This document shows positions 52,487 through 61,328 of a DNA stretch of 64,000 nucleotides, in pieces; the first letter of the stretch is position 1; the number at the start of each line of letters is the position of its first letter. Location: NCBI RefSeq assembly GCF_004798905.1, contig NZ_SDMO01000007.1:124001-188000 (forward strand). Reading direction: 5' to 3'. Both the position numbers and the translations under genes were made by a program. Source of the DNA: Halomonas borealis. GTDB taxonomy: Bacteria > Pseudomonadota > Gammaproteobacteria > Pseudomonadales > Halomonadaceae. Below the pieces are notes generated by a model. The model ran no database searches, had not been told where the DNA came from, and saw only the letters and a list, made by a program, of their open reading frames with translations.

Positions 52487-55081
52487 TCAGGCAGAGACCG
52501 GTTTGCCACCGCGATCGCGGCGCCGACGCTGCAGCATTACCACCAGGGCCAGCACCAGGAAGGCAGGGATCCACATCCACTCCTTGGTCCAGCGATCCAC
52601 CGGCGCCTGCACCTGGATGATCTCCTGGTCGAAGTCGAAGCCGAGCTTCGCCGCCTCGCTGCCATAGGTGACCATGTCGACGAGCGCCTGGTCGTCCTCG
52701 ATCGCCAGCATCAGCCCCAGGTTCGAGAGGCGGTCCTCGCCGGTCTCGCCTTCCGGCACCGGCAGGGTCATGTAGGTGGTCATCGGGTCGCCGTAGGCGT
52801 CCAGGCCGCTGATCTGCAGGCGCAGCGAGGACTCGGGGTCCGCCTCGCCCAGCGCCTCGACGAACTGCGCCGGCGGCACGTCCTGGTAGGGGTCATGGAT
52901 CATGTCCATCCAGAAGCCCGGCCGGAACAGCGTGAAGGCCACCAGCAACAGCAGCAGCGATTCGTACCAGCGGCTGCGGGTGACCATGAAGCCCTGGGTC
53001 GCCGCCGCGAAGATCAGCATCGCCACCGTGGCCACCACGAAGATCAGCACGCCCTGCCACAACGAGACATCGATCAGCAGCAGATCGGTGTTGAAGATGA
53101 ACAGGAACGGCAGCGCCGCGGTGCGTAGGCTGTAGTAGAAGGCCTGGAAGCCGGTGCGAATCGGGTCGCCGCCGGACACCGCCGCCGCGGCGAACGACGC
53201 CAGCCCCACCGGCGGTGTCACGTCAGCCATGATGCCGAAGTAGAACACGAACAGGTGCACCGCGATCAGCGGCACCAGCAGGCCGTTCTGCTCGCCGAGC
53301 TGCACGATCACCGGCGCCAGCAGCGCCGACACCACGATGTAGTTGGCGGTGGTGGGCAGCCCCATGCCGAGGATCAGGCTGAGCACCGCGGTGAACAGCA
53401 GGATCAACAGCAGGTTGCCCATGGAGAGGATCTCCACCACGTCGGCCAGCACCAGCCCCACGCCGGTCTGGGAGACGGCGCCGACGATGATGCCGGCGGT
53501 GGCCGTGGCGATGCCGATGCCGATCATGTTGCGGGCACCACCGATCAGGCCATCCCATAGGTCGAGGAAACCCTCGCGCACATCCGCCGCCAGGTGGCTG
53601 CGATGGCGGAACATGGCGGTGATCGGCCGCTGGGTGATCATGATGAAGATCATGAACACGGTCGCCCAGAAGGCCGACAGCCCCGGCGAGAGGCGCTCCA
53701 CCATCAGACACCAGATCAGCACGATCACCGGCAGCAGGTACTGCAGGCCGACCATCACCGTGGGCCGGGTCTGGGGCAGCTTATAGATCGGCTCGTCGGG
53801 GTCATCGAGCTCGAGCTCCGGATAACCGGCGGCCAGCTTCAGCAGCCCCACATAGACCGCCGCCAGCACCACGGCCACCAGCCAGGGCGTGGCATCGCCG
53901 AGCAGCGGCTTGAGCCAGCCCAGGCCGTAGTAGACCACCAGCGCGGTGATCATCATCAACAACAGCCCGGCCAGGAAGCCCACCGCCTTGCGCACCAGCG
54001 GCTTGGGCGGATTACTGCTCTGAAGGCCCTGCATGTTGGCCTTGAGCGCCTCGAGGTGGACGATATAGACCAACGCGATATAGGAGATCAGCGCCGGCAG
54101 GAAGGCATGCTTGATCACCTCCACATAGGAGATGCCGACATACTCGACCATCAGGAAGGCCGCGGCACCCATCACCGGCGGCATGATCTGGCCATTGACC
54201 GAGGAGGCCACCTCCACGGCGCCGGCCTTCTCGGCGGGGAAGCCGACCCGCTTCATCATCGGCACGGTGAAGGTGCCGGTGGTCACCACGTTGGCGATCG
54301 ACGAGCCGGAGATCAGCCCGGTCATGCCGGAGGCCACCACGGCGGCCTTGGCCGGACCGCCCTTGTAGTGGCCGAGCAGCGAGAAGGCGACCTTGATGAA
54401 GTAATTGCCGGCGCCGGCCTTGTCGAGCAAGGCGCCGAACAACACGAACAGGAACACGAAGCTCGTCGAGACCCCCAGCGCGATGCCGAACACCCCCTGG
54501 GTGGTCAGCCACTGGTGGTTGATCAGCCCCCGCAGGCTGACCCCGCCATGGGCGAGGATGCCCGGCATCCAGGGCCCGGCCAGGCTGTAGACGAGGAATA
54601 CCAGGGCCACGATCATCAGCGGCGGCCCCAGGGCGCGCCGGGTGGCTTCCAGAAGCAGCACGATGCCGATCACGCCGACGATCACATCCTGGGTGATCGG
54701 CGCACCGGGGCGCTGGGCCAGCTGCTCGTAGAACATGAACATGTAGGCGCCACAGAAGGCCGCGGCGAACGCCAGCCCCCAGTCCAGCAGCGGAATACGG
54801 TCACGCGGTGAGCGTTTGAGGGCCGGATAGGCCATGTAGGCCAAAAACAGCGCGAAGGCCAGGTGGATGGAGCGCGCCTCGGTGGCGTTGAAGACCCCGA
54901 AACCCAGCATGAAAGGAATCGGTGAGGCGATCCACAGCTGGAACAACGACCACACCGCGGCGATGCCCAGCAGCAGCTTGCCCGGCGTGCCGGCCGGCTT
55001 GCGCGCCCCCGAGTCGCTGGAGGCCACCATGTCCTCCAGGTCGGCCCCGGTGTCCGGTGCCCTTGTCTTGTCATCAGTCAT
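52487..55081 (-). CDS. TRAP transporter permease, fused 4TM/12TM (DctQM type, TAXI system)
   Basis: 864-residue inner-membrane protein. The small-subunit-like DctQ part is about 25-200 and the DctM part about 205-690, with the conserved TRAP segments GAGNYFIKVAFSLLGHYKGGPAKAAVVASGMTGLISGSSIANVVTTGTFTVPMMK and LGMGLPTTANYIVVSALLAPVI ... MADVTPPVGLASFAAAA. A C-terminal extra-membrane extension (about 740-840) is also present. Fused permeases pair with TAXI binding proteins, and one is encoded immediately upstream. The substrate is unknown; TAXI systems often carry glutamate, 2-oxoglutarate or other carboxylates. Confidence 0.9.
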   Translation of the reverse strand: MTDDKTRAPDTGADLEDMVASSDSGARKPAGTPGKLLLGIAAVWSLFQLWIASPIPFMLGFGVFNATEARSIHLAFALFLAYMAYPALKRSPRDRIPLLDWGLAFAAAFCGAYMFMFYEQLAQRPGAPITQDVIVGVIGIVLLLEATRRALGPPLMIVALVFLVYSLAGPWMPGILAHGGVSLRGLINHQWLTTQGVFGIALGVSTSFVFLFVLFGALLDKAGAGNYFIKVAFSLLGHYKGGPAKAAVVASGMTGLISGSSIANVVTTGTFTVPMMKRVGFPAEKAGAVEVASSVNGQIMPPVMGAAAFLMVEYVGISYVEVIKHAFLPALISYIALVYIVHLEALKANMQGLQSSNPPKPLVRKAVGFLAGLLLMMITALVVYYGLGWLKPLLGDATPWLVAVVLAAVYVGLLKLAAGYPELELDDPDEPIYKLPQTRPTVMVGLQYLLPVIVLIWCLMVERLSPGLSAFWATVFMIFIMITQRPITAMFRHRSHLAADVREGFLDLWDGLIGGARNMIGIGIATATAGIIVGAVSQTGVGLVLADVVEILSMGNLLLILLFTAVLSLILGMGLPTTANYIVVSALLAPVIVQLGEQNGLLVPLIAVHLFVFYFGIMADVTPPVGLASFAAAAVSGGDPIRTGFQAFYYSLRTAALPFLFIFNTDLLLIDVSLWQGVLIFVVATVAMLIFAAATQGFMVTRSRWYESLLLLLVAFTLFRPGFWMDMIHDPYQDVPPAQFVEALGEADPESSLRLQISGLDAYGDPMTTYMTLPVPEGETGEDRLSNLGLMLAIEDDQALVDMVTYGSEAAKLGFDFDQEIIQVQAPVDRWTKEWMWIPAFLVLALVVMLQRRRRDRGGKPVSA

Positions 55082-55149
55082 AAGCGTGCCTGGTTAGTTA
55101 AGATGACACATGGCGTGCACGACGCTCGTTTTCCGCTATTACAAACGCA

Positions 55150-55179
55150 ATGCGCGGCCCCTCGGCGAGGGCCGCGCAT
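55150..55179 (-). terminator. hairpin between TAXI binding-protein gene and TRAP permease gene
   Basis: ATGCGCGGCCC pairs with GGGCCGCGCAT with an extra CTC/GAG step inside. It sits 35 bp past the TAXI stop and 69 bp before the permease start. Such intercistronic hairpins raise the level of the abundant periplasmic protein relative to the permease by partial termination and mRNA protection. Confidence 0.65.
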
Positions 55180-55214
55180 GCTCTGGCGAATGACGCAGAT
55201 TCAGCGGCTGACGA

Positions 55215-56195
55215 TCACTCGATCCAGCCCTGCTCGCGATAGTAGCGTGCGGCCCCTTCGTGCAGCGGTGCCGAGAGCCCCTGGGTCACCATTTCCTGCG
55301 GATCCAGGTTGGCGAAGGCCGGGTGCAGCTGCTTGAAACGATCGAAGTTGTCGAAGATCGCCTTGACGGTCTGGTAGACCACCTCGTCGCTGGTATCGGA
55401 ATCGGTCACGAAGGTGGCCGCCACGCCGAAGGTCTCGACGTCGTCCGGGTTACCCTTGTAGAGCCCGCCCGGAATCACCGAGGTGGCGTAGTAGGGGTAC
55501 TCGTCGACGATGCCCTGAATGGCTTCGTCGTTGAGCGGCACCAGCTGGGAGTCCACGGTGGTGGTGGCTTCCTGGATGGAGCCGTTGGGGTGGCCGACCA
55601 CATAGGCCATGGCATCGATGTTGTTATCGGCCAGGGCGGAGGCCATCTCGGCGGCGTCGAGCTGCGAGGCCAGCGAGAAGGAATCCTCGGTCCAGCCCTT
55701 GGCGTCCATCACCACTTCCATGGTGTTGCGCTGGCCGGAGCCCGGGTTGCCGATGTTGACGCGCTTGCCTTCCAGATCATCGAGGGTCTCGATGCCGGCA
55801 TCGGCGCGGGCCAGGATGGTCAACGGCTCGCCGTGTACGCGGAATACCGCACGCAGCTTGTCGTAGGCCTCGTCTTCGAAGTTGCCGGTACCGTTGTAGG
55901 CCTGGTACTGGACGTCGGACTGCGCCACGCCCATGTCCAGCTCGCCGGACTTGATGCCGTTGATGTTGGCCACCGAGCCACCGGTAGAAGGCGCGTTGCA
56001 CTTGATGTTGGCATCATCGATACGGTTGACCAAGCGACAGACGGACTGACCGACCACGTAGTACACGCCGGTCTGGCCGCCGGTGCCGATGGTGATGAAC
56101 TGTTCCTCGCCCTGCGCCATGGCCGGCGACGCGAACATGGCGGCTCCCAGAAGCGCGCCGGAGAAGGCGGCGGTGGAGAAAGCATGGCGTTTCAT
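55215..56195 (-). CDS. TAXI-family TRAP solute-binding protein
   Basis: 326-residue periplasmic receptor. A signal peptide covers about 1-27 (KRHAFSTAAFSGALLGAAMFASPAMA). The TAXI core has ITIGTGGQTGVYYVVGQSVCRLVN (about 34-57), APSTGGSVANINGIKSGELDMGVAQSDVQYQAYNG, and VNIGNPGSGQRNTMEVVMDAKG. This class uses a helix-dipole-rich pocket for anionic substrates. The ATG at 56195 begins the signal sequence. It is the first gene of the TAXI-TRAP-uspA operon and is divergent from the macrodomain gene. Confidence 0.92.
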   Translation of the reverse strand: MKRHAFSTAAFSGALLGAAMFASPAMAQGEEQFITIGTGGQTGVYYVVGQSVCRLVNRIDDANIKCNAPSTGGSVANINGIKSGELDMGVAQSDVQYQAYNGTGNFEDEAYDKLRAVFRVHGEPLTILARADAGIETLDDLEGKRVNIGNPGSGQRNTMEVVMDAKGWTEDSFSLASQLDAAEMASALADNNIDAMAYVVGHPNGSIQEATTTVDSQLVPLNDEAIQGIVDEYPYYATSVIPGGLYKGNPDDVETFGVAATFVTDSDTSDEVVYQTVKAIFDNFDRFKQLHPAFANLDPQEMVTQGLSAPLHEGAARYYREQGWIE

Positions 56196-56467
56196 TGACG
56201 CACCTCGTTGACGTTGTTGGCAAAGCTGTTGCGACAGCATTCGATCGACGGTCGCATCCTGAGCTAGTTCGATCTGATCGACAATACCTACTTTAGCGAA
56301 AAAAATGCGACTCGGCGGGTTGATGTCCCCTACCAAGTGTAGTTGCCGTCAACGATTCGAGCGCGGCGCCCCGACCCGAGGAACCGAGCGGGCCTACCGG
56401 CGGCTTGCCAGGCGAGCGGCACGCCCACCAGACTGATGGGCACCTTGCACGCCACGAGGAGCCCGAC

Positions 56468-56998
56468 ATGTCCCCCAGCGCCTCACGCATCGAGTGTCGC
56501 CAGGGTGATATCGCCCGTCAGGACGACATCGAGGCGGTGGTCAACGCCGCCAATGCCCGGCTACACAGCGGTGGCGGCGTGGCCGGTGCCCTGCATCGCG
56601 CCGCCGGCCCCGAGCTCGCCGAGGCCTGTGCGCCCCTGGCACCGCTCCAGCCCGGCCAAGCCGTGATCACCGATGCCTTCAGGCTGCCCAACCGCTATGT
56701 CATCCACTGCCTGGGGCCGGTCTACGGCGTCGACGAGCCCTCGGATGAATGGCTCGCCGACGGTTATCGGAACGCGCTGGCGCTGGCCCAGCGACACGGC
56801 ATCGTGAGCCTCGCCTTCCCGGCGCTGTCCACCGGGGCCTTCGGCTACCCGGCCACCGAGGCCGCGCGCACCGCCCTGGCCACCGTACTCACCGCCCTGC
56901 CCCACTGCCCCGCGGTCGAGCGGGTGCGCTTCGTGCTGTTCGACGCTGCCAGTACCGACCTGCATCGGCGCACCCTCGACACCCTGGCCGACGCCTGA
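56468..56998 (+). CDS. macrodomain protein (ADP-ribose/O-acetyl-ADP-ribose deacetylase-like)
   Basis: 176-residue single macrodomain. Residues 20-45 carry DIEAVVNAANARLHSGGGVAGALHRAAG, with the catalytic-type Asn and the glycine loop. The substrate-binding loop is FPALSTGAFGYPATEAA (about 118-134). YmdB-type macrodomains hydrolyse O-acetyl-ADP-ribose or remove ADP-ribose from proteins. GAGGAG lies 6 bp before the ATG at 56468. It stands alone between two TRAP systems, and the structured repeat R4 follows its stop. Confidence 0.9.
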   Translation: MSPSASRIECRQGDIARQDDIEAVVNAANARLHSGGGVAGALHRAAGPELAEACAPLAPLQPGQAVITDAFRLPNRYVIHCLGPVYGVDEPSDEWLADGYRNALALAQRHGIVSLAFPALSTGAFGYPATEAARTALATVLTALPHCPAVERVRFVLFDAASTDLHRRTLDTLADA

Positions 56999-57004
56999 AT
57001 ACGC

Positions 57005-57255
57005 GAAGGCTTGTCTGAAAAGTCGGCGAGCGATGGCGAGGGCTAGGCCCGCTCCAAGCGGGCCAACACAGTACCCATATCCATGTGGGGCGCAAGGCAA
57101 GGATCAGCGACGAATCGGCAGGGATGGCCGATCTGGGCAGCCCTGCTGCTCGAAGAGCGAGCGACAGGGTGTCGCTCGTCGAAGTCCCGAGTTTACGAGC
57201 CGTAAATGAGGACCTTGAGCTGATTCTTAACGCCGTATGGCCGAGCGCAGACACG
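57005..57255 (+). repeat. structured intergenic repeat, copy R4 (long form)
   Basis: Longest copy of the dispersed element (about 250 bp), filling the space between the macrodomain gene and dctM. It begins CTTGTCTGAAAAGTCGGCGAG, contains AAGGATCAGC pairing with GCTGATTCTT, an inner perfect stem TTTACG/CGTAAA, and ends AACGCCGTATGGCCGAGCGC. Extra sequence with its own hairpin (GCCCGCTC/GAGCGGGC) and GAGCGACAGGGTGTCGCTC is inserted relative to R1. Confidence 0.8.
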
Positions 57256-57268
57256 CTTCAGGCATGGC

Positions 57269-58564
57269 CTAGACGTTGTAGCCCAGTATGCCCGGCAGCC
57301 ACAGCGCCAGGCTCGGGAAGACCACCACCAGCGCCAGGGCGCAGGCCATGGCGGCCACGAACACCAATGCCCAACCCACGGTCTGCTCCAGGCGCACCCG
57401 CGCGATCTCGGTGGTGACCATCAGGTTGACCGCCACCGGCGGCGTGAATTGGCCGATGGCGATGTTCATCGCCAGCAGGATCCCGAACCACACCGGATGC
57501 CACTCGAAGTGCTGCATCACCGGCACCAGGATCGGCATCATGATCAGGTAGATCGAGATGGCATCCAGCAGCATGCCGGCCACCAACACCGCCAGCATGA
57601 TCAGCACCAGCAACAGCGTGCCGTTGTCGGAAAGCCCGATCACCCACTCCGCCAGATGGCGGAAGGTGCCCAGCATGGTGCCGGCCCAGGCGAAGATGCC
57701 GGCCAGGGCGATGATCAGCATGACCACCCCGGAGATCACCGCGGCCTCCCCGAGCAGCTCCCAGAGGTCACGCCAGCCGAGTTCGCGGGTCAGCCACAAC
57801 CCCACCACCACGCCGTAGGTCACCGCCACCACCGCCGCCTCGGTGGGCGTGAAGAGCCCCGAGCGAAGCCCGCCGAGGATCAGCACCGGGGCGAGCAGCG
57901 CCGGGATCGCCTGGCGGAAGCTCTCGCCGAGCGGCGGGCGCTCCACCTCGCCGGGGGCCTCCCAGCCGTTGCGACGCGACAACCACCAGGCCGGCACCAG
58001 CAGCGCCGCTCCGGCCAGCAGGCCCGGGAACAGGCCGGCGGCGAACAACGCCCGCAGGTCGACCCCCGGCACCACGATGGAATACAGGATCAACGCCACC
58101 GAGGGCGGGATCAGGATCGCCGTGGAGGCCGAGGCGGCGATCAGCGTCGCCGAGAAGGGCTTCGGGTAGCCGGCGCGGGTCATGCTCGGCAGCATCACCA
58201 TGGCCACGGCCGCCGCATCGGCGGGGCCCGAGCCGCTCATGCCACCCATGATCATGCACACCAGCACCGCGACCAGCGCCAGTCCACCATGGCGCGGGCC
58301 GATCAGCGCCTGGGCGAAGCGCACCAGGCGCACCGCCACCCCGGCACGCTCGAAGATCAGCCCGGTGAGGATGAACAGCGGAATAGCGATCAATGGATAC
58401 TTGGCGACGCTGTTGTAGGTGTTGGTGCCGAGTGTGGCCAGCATCGCCGGCGAAAGCCCGGCGACGATGCCTACCGCCCCCGACAGCCCCAGCGAGAAGG
58501 CCACCGGCACCCCGGCGATCAGCAGGCCGGCGAAGGCCAGCAGCATCCACAGGTCAGGACTCAT
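57269..58564 (-). CDS. TRAP transporter large permease, DctM type
   Basis: 431-residue inner-membrane permease with about 12 helices: MLLAFAGLLIAGVPVAFSLGLSGAVG at the N-terminus, MGGMSGSGPADAAAVAMVMLPSMTRAGYP (about 106-134), ASASTAILIPPSVALILYS, FTPTEAAVVAVTYGVVVG and GQFTPPVAVNLMVTTEIA. Its ATG overlaps the DctQ stop by 11 bp. It forms a DctPQM system with the two genes upstream; a sugar-acid or similar carboxylate is the likely cargo. Confidence 0.92.
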   Translation of the reverse strand: MSPDLWMLLAFAGLLIAGVPVAFSLGLSGAVGIVAGLSPAMLATLGTNTYNSVAKYPLIAIPLFILTGLIFERAGVAVRLVRFAQALIGPRHGGLALVAVLVCMIMGGMSGSGPADAAAVAMVMLPSMTRAGYPKPFSATLIAASASTAILIPPSVALILYSIVVPGVDLRALFAAGLFPGLLAGAALLVPAWWLSRRNGWEAPGEVERPPLGESFRQAIPALLAPVLILGGLRSGLFTPTEAAVVAVTYGVVVGLWLTRELGWRDLWELLGEAAVISGVVMLIIALAGIFAWAGTMLGTFRHLAEWVIGLSDNGTLLLVLIMLAVLVAGMLLDAISIYLIMMPILVPVMQHFEWHPVWFGILLAMNIAIGQFTPPVAVNLMVTTEIARVRLEQTVGWALVFVAAMACALALVVVFPSLALWLPGILGYNV

Positions 58565-59030
58565 CGTCGAGCCCCCCGCGCAGGCGGTCGAGGGTCTGCT
58601 GGCACTGACGCCACAGCATCAGCCCGGCGAGCAGCGGCAGCCATACCAGGTACCACCACTGGGGCAGCCCCAGGCCCGGCGATAGAGTCTCCCATCGATA
58701 CTCCTGCCAGGCCGCCTGGGCGCCGAACCAGGTCACCAGCCCCAGCACGATCCCCCCGCACAGCCCCTGGAAGACGATCAACACCCGCCGCGGCCCCGGC
58801 GGCAGGGCCCGCTCCAGCACGGCGATGCGGATATGACGATGGCGGCGCAGCGCCACCGAGGCACCGGCGAAGGTCATCAACACCAGCAGGAACACCGAGA
58901 ATTCCTCGGTAAAGGCGAAGGAGGCGTCGGTGACGTAGCGCACCACCACATTGGCCAGGCTGATCAGGCCGATGATCAGGATGGCCAGGGTCGCGAGCAC
59001 GCGCTCGAGTCTTGCATCGGGACGTTTCAT
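58554..59030 (-). CDS. TRAP transporter small permease, DctQ type
   Basis: 158-residue membrane protein with four helices: VLATLAILIIGLISLANVVVRYV, the conserved FTEEFSVFLLVLMTFAGASVALRRHRHIRIAVLERALPPGP loop, FQGLCGGIVLGLVTWFGAQAA and QWWYLVWLPLLAGLMLW. I chose the ATG at 59030 (MKRPDARLERV), although its ribosome site is weak. It lies 79 bp after dctP and overlaps dctM. Confidence 0.9.
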   Translation of the reverse strand: MKRPDARLERVLATLAILIIGLISLANVVVRYVTDASFAFTEEFSVFLLVLMTFAGASVALRRHRHIRIAVLERALPPGPRRVLIVFQGLCGGIVLGLVTWFGAQAAWQEYRWETLSPGLGLPQWWYLVWLPLLAGLMLWRQCQQTLDRLRGGLDDES

Positions 59031-59109
59031 GACGAGGGATCTTGGCGAAGAGGAACACACGACGTCGCCCGGCCGGAGCCGGGCGACGTCTCACGGGGCG
59101 ACGGGCGTG

Positions 59110-60120
59110 TCAGGGCGCGTCGATGTCGCGACGGGCGGCCTCGACGATCTCCTCGCCGATACGCGGCACCCAGTCGTCATGGACGCTTCGGGTCGCGTCG
59201 ACGAAGGCCTGGTGCTGCGCCTCGGAAAGCTCGGTGACGCTCACGCCGCGCTCGCGGATCGCCGCCAGCCGATCGGCCTGTTCACTACGGCTTTTGGCGA
59301 TTTCCCAGGCGCCCGCCTCGACGGCGGTCTCGCGCAGCAGCGTGCGCTGCTCCTCGGAGAGCGACTCCCACACCTGGCGGTTGGACGCGAACACCAGCGG
59401 GTCGTTCATGTAGTTCCACAGTGTCAGGTGGGCCTGCCCGACCTGGTCGATGCGCGCCACGTCGAACACCGACAGCGGGTTCTCCTGGCCATCCACGGCG
59501 CCGGTGGTCAGCGCCGGCTTGGCATCGGCCCAGCTCATCTGCGTGGGATTGGCACCCAGGGCGCTGAAGGTATCCTGGAACAGCGGCGAGCCCACCACCC
59601 GAATCTTGAGCCCCTCGAGGTCGGCCGGCGCGTCGATGTCACCGCTGGAGTTGGACAGCTGGCGGAAGCCATTCTCGCCCCAGCCCAGCGGCACCACGCC
59701 CTTGTCCTCGATGGCGGAGAAGATCATCTCGCCGGCCTCGCCGCCAGTCACCGCATCCACGGCGGCCTCGTCGGGCAGCAGGAACGGCAGCGAGAAGAGG
59801 TTGAGCGCCGGCACCTGGGGCGACCAATTGATGGTCGAGCCCACCGCCAGGTCGATCAGCCCGGAGCGCATCGCGGAAAACTCGCGGGTCTGGTCGCCGC
59901 TGACCAGCTGAGCGTTGGGGTAAACCCGCAGCGTCAGTTCACCGCCGGAACGCTCCTCCACCAGGTCGGCCCATTGCTGGGCGGCCTGCCCCCAGGGGAA
60001 GGCATCGGACAGCACGGTGGAAACGGAAAGCTCGCGCGCCTGGGCGGTCAGCGTCGAGGTCAACAGGGCGACGCCGGCCAGGGTGGCGGCGAGACGCCCG
60101 AGAGAGCGGGGAGTCGGCAT
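59110..60120 (-). CDS. TRAP transporter solute-binding protein, DctP type
   Basis: 336-residue periplasmic receptor. It has a signal peptide (about 1-28, LAATLAGVALLTSTLTAQA) and the DctP fold: SDAFPWGQAAQQWADLVEERSGGELTLRVYPNAQL, DLAVGSTINWSPQVPALNLFSLPFLLPD, the carboxylate-binding arginine segment GLKIRVVGSPLFQDTF (R about 172), and DGQENPLSVF. Substrates are usually C4-C6 organic or sugar acids. AAGGA lies 6 bp before the ATG at 60120. It diverges from a Tsx-like channel gene, which may form its outer-membrane route. Confidence 0.91.
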   Translation of the reverse strand: MPTPRSLGRLAATLAGVALLTSTLTAQARELSVSTVLSDAFPWGQAAQQWADLVEERSGGELTLRVYPNAQLVSGDQTREFSAMRSGLIDLAVGSTINWSPQVPALNLFSLPFLLPDEAAVDAVTGGEAGEMIFSAIEDKGVVPLGWGENGFRQLSNSSGDIDAPADLEGLKIRVVGSPLFQDTFSALGANPTQMSWADAKPALTTGAVDGQENPLSVFDVARIDQVGQAHLTLWNYMNDPLVFASNRQVWESLSEEQRTLLRETAVEAGAWEIAKSRSEQADRLAAIRERGVSVTELSEAQHQAFVDATRSVHDDWVPRIGEEIVEAARRDIDAP

Positions 60121-60465
60121 GGAGTGTCCTTGGTGGCCGCGTGAACGCGGCATTCGGATTATCAATTATTGGCAAGTCCAATATGCCTGCAAGTCACCAC
60201 CTCCACAAGAGACGTCCGGCGTGGCGCCAGGTGTCTTTCCGTACATCGTGTATACAAAAATATTTGATAAAGACCACAATTCAATCTATTTATGTACACA
60301 ATAATTATACCCCACAACACCTCCAGAAGTGGGGCTTCCTAGATATAACAACAAGCTCCGGTGTCGTCCCTCCACCGCCGCGGACAGTGCCTCGGCCATT
60401 TACGCGGATGGGGCTCCGGCGCATCGACCCGCTCCCACGACAACAGCCAATAATGGAGACTCCAG
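60121..60465. promoter_or_regulatory. AT-rich divergent promoter with TGTATACA-type operators
   Basis: A 345-bp region, unusually AT-rich for this genome, between dctP and the Tsx-like gene, with no credible gene. It contains TGTATACA, a perfect palindrome (60249-60256), and TGTACA (60293-60298) 44 bp away. Both have TGT...ACA arms common in GntR-family operators for sugar-acid genes. The regulator is not in the window. Confidence 0.5.
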
Positions 60466-61230
60466 ATGCTTATCAGGACCCCACTCACCCTGGCCGCTGC
60501 CGCCACTTCGCTGCTGCTGACCCAGACCGCCAGCGCGGCGCTCTACAGCACCACCAAGGTGGAGGCGCTCTACGGCTGGAACTACGAAGACACCGCCGAC
60601 GCCGGCTTTCCGATCGACAACGAAAATCACGCCATCCTCACCGTCGCCAATGCCACGGGCTGGACCTACGGCGACAGCTTCTTCTTCGTCGACGTCACCA
60701 ACCTGGACCAGGGGCGGGACGGCGAGAACGACTTCGGGGGCGCCCACGCCGAATGGAACCTGCGCGGCAACATCGGCAAGACCCTGGGCGTCGACCTCTC
60801 CGCCGGCCCGGTCACCGGACTCTATGTCTCCGGCCAGCTGGACATCGACCGCAACCGCACGGTGAACAAGACCACTCACCTGGCCGGCCTGTCCGCCGAC
60901 CTGGCGGTGCCCGGGTTCCAGTTCTTCAAGGTCTTCGCCATGTACCGCAACGACGAGAGCGCCAGCGCCGAAGGCAGCTCCGAGCAGTACACCGCCGCCT
61001 GGAACCTGCCCTTCACCCTCGTCGGGGCAAGCTTCTCCTTCGAGGGCTTCGTCGACTACATCACCGACGAGGGCGACCTGGAAGACCAGCTGCTGACCCA
61101 GCCCCAGCTGGTATGGCATGCCACCGAGCACCTCGGCGTCGGCCTCGAGTACCAGTACTGGGAGAACAAGTTCGGCCTCGCCGATACCGACGAGTCGCAC
61201 CCCCAGGCCATGGTGCGCTGGACCTTCTGA
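60466..61230 (+). CDS. Tsx/OmpP-like outer-membrane channel protein
   Basis: 254-residue predicted beta-barrel. It has a signal peptide (about 1-24, LAAAATSLLLTQTASA), alternating hydrophobic strands and a C-terminal phenylalanine (ending MVRWTF) typical of outer-membrane proteins. Motifs YGWNYEDTADAGFPIDNENHAILTVANATGWTYGDSFFFVDV and LGVGLEYQYWENKFG match the nucleoside-specific channel (Tsx-like) family. Divergent position suggests it admits the dctPQM substrate rather than nucleosides. GGAGACTCCAG precedes the ATG. Confidence 0.78.
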   Translation: MLIRTPLTLAAAATSLLLTQTASAALYSTTKVEALYGWNYEDTADAGFPIDNENHAILTVANATGWTYGDSFFFVDVTNLDQGRDGENDFGGAHAEWNLRGNIGKTLGVDLSAGPVTGLYVSGQLDIDRNRTVNKTTHLAGLSADLAVPGFQFFKVFAMYRNDESASAEGSSEQYTAAWNLPFTLVGASFSFEGFVDYITDEGDLEDQLLTQPQLVWHATEHLGVGLEYQYWENKFGLADTDESHPQAMVRWTF

Positions 61231-61272
61231 TCGACTGACAGGCAGGCGGCCTACCGCGACGCCAAACGATAC

Positions 61273-61303
61273 CGGGCCTCGAGTGATTGCCACTCGAGGC
61301 CCG
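61273..61303. terminator. bidirectional terminator between the Tsx-like and betaine-binding protein genes
   Basis: CGGGCCTCGAGTG pairs perfectly with CACTCGAGGCCCG (13 bp) around a 5-nt loop, between convergent stops at 61230 and 61329. Confidence 0.85.
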
Positions 61304-61328
61304 ATAAGCCACGATCACCGCTGCAGCA

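Noticed and set aside
57005..57255. Repeat R4 as an insertion-sequence remnant or MITE
   Set aside because: No transposase fragment, clear terminal inverted repeats or target duplication is visible. The pattern fits a structured intergenic repeat better.
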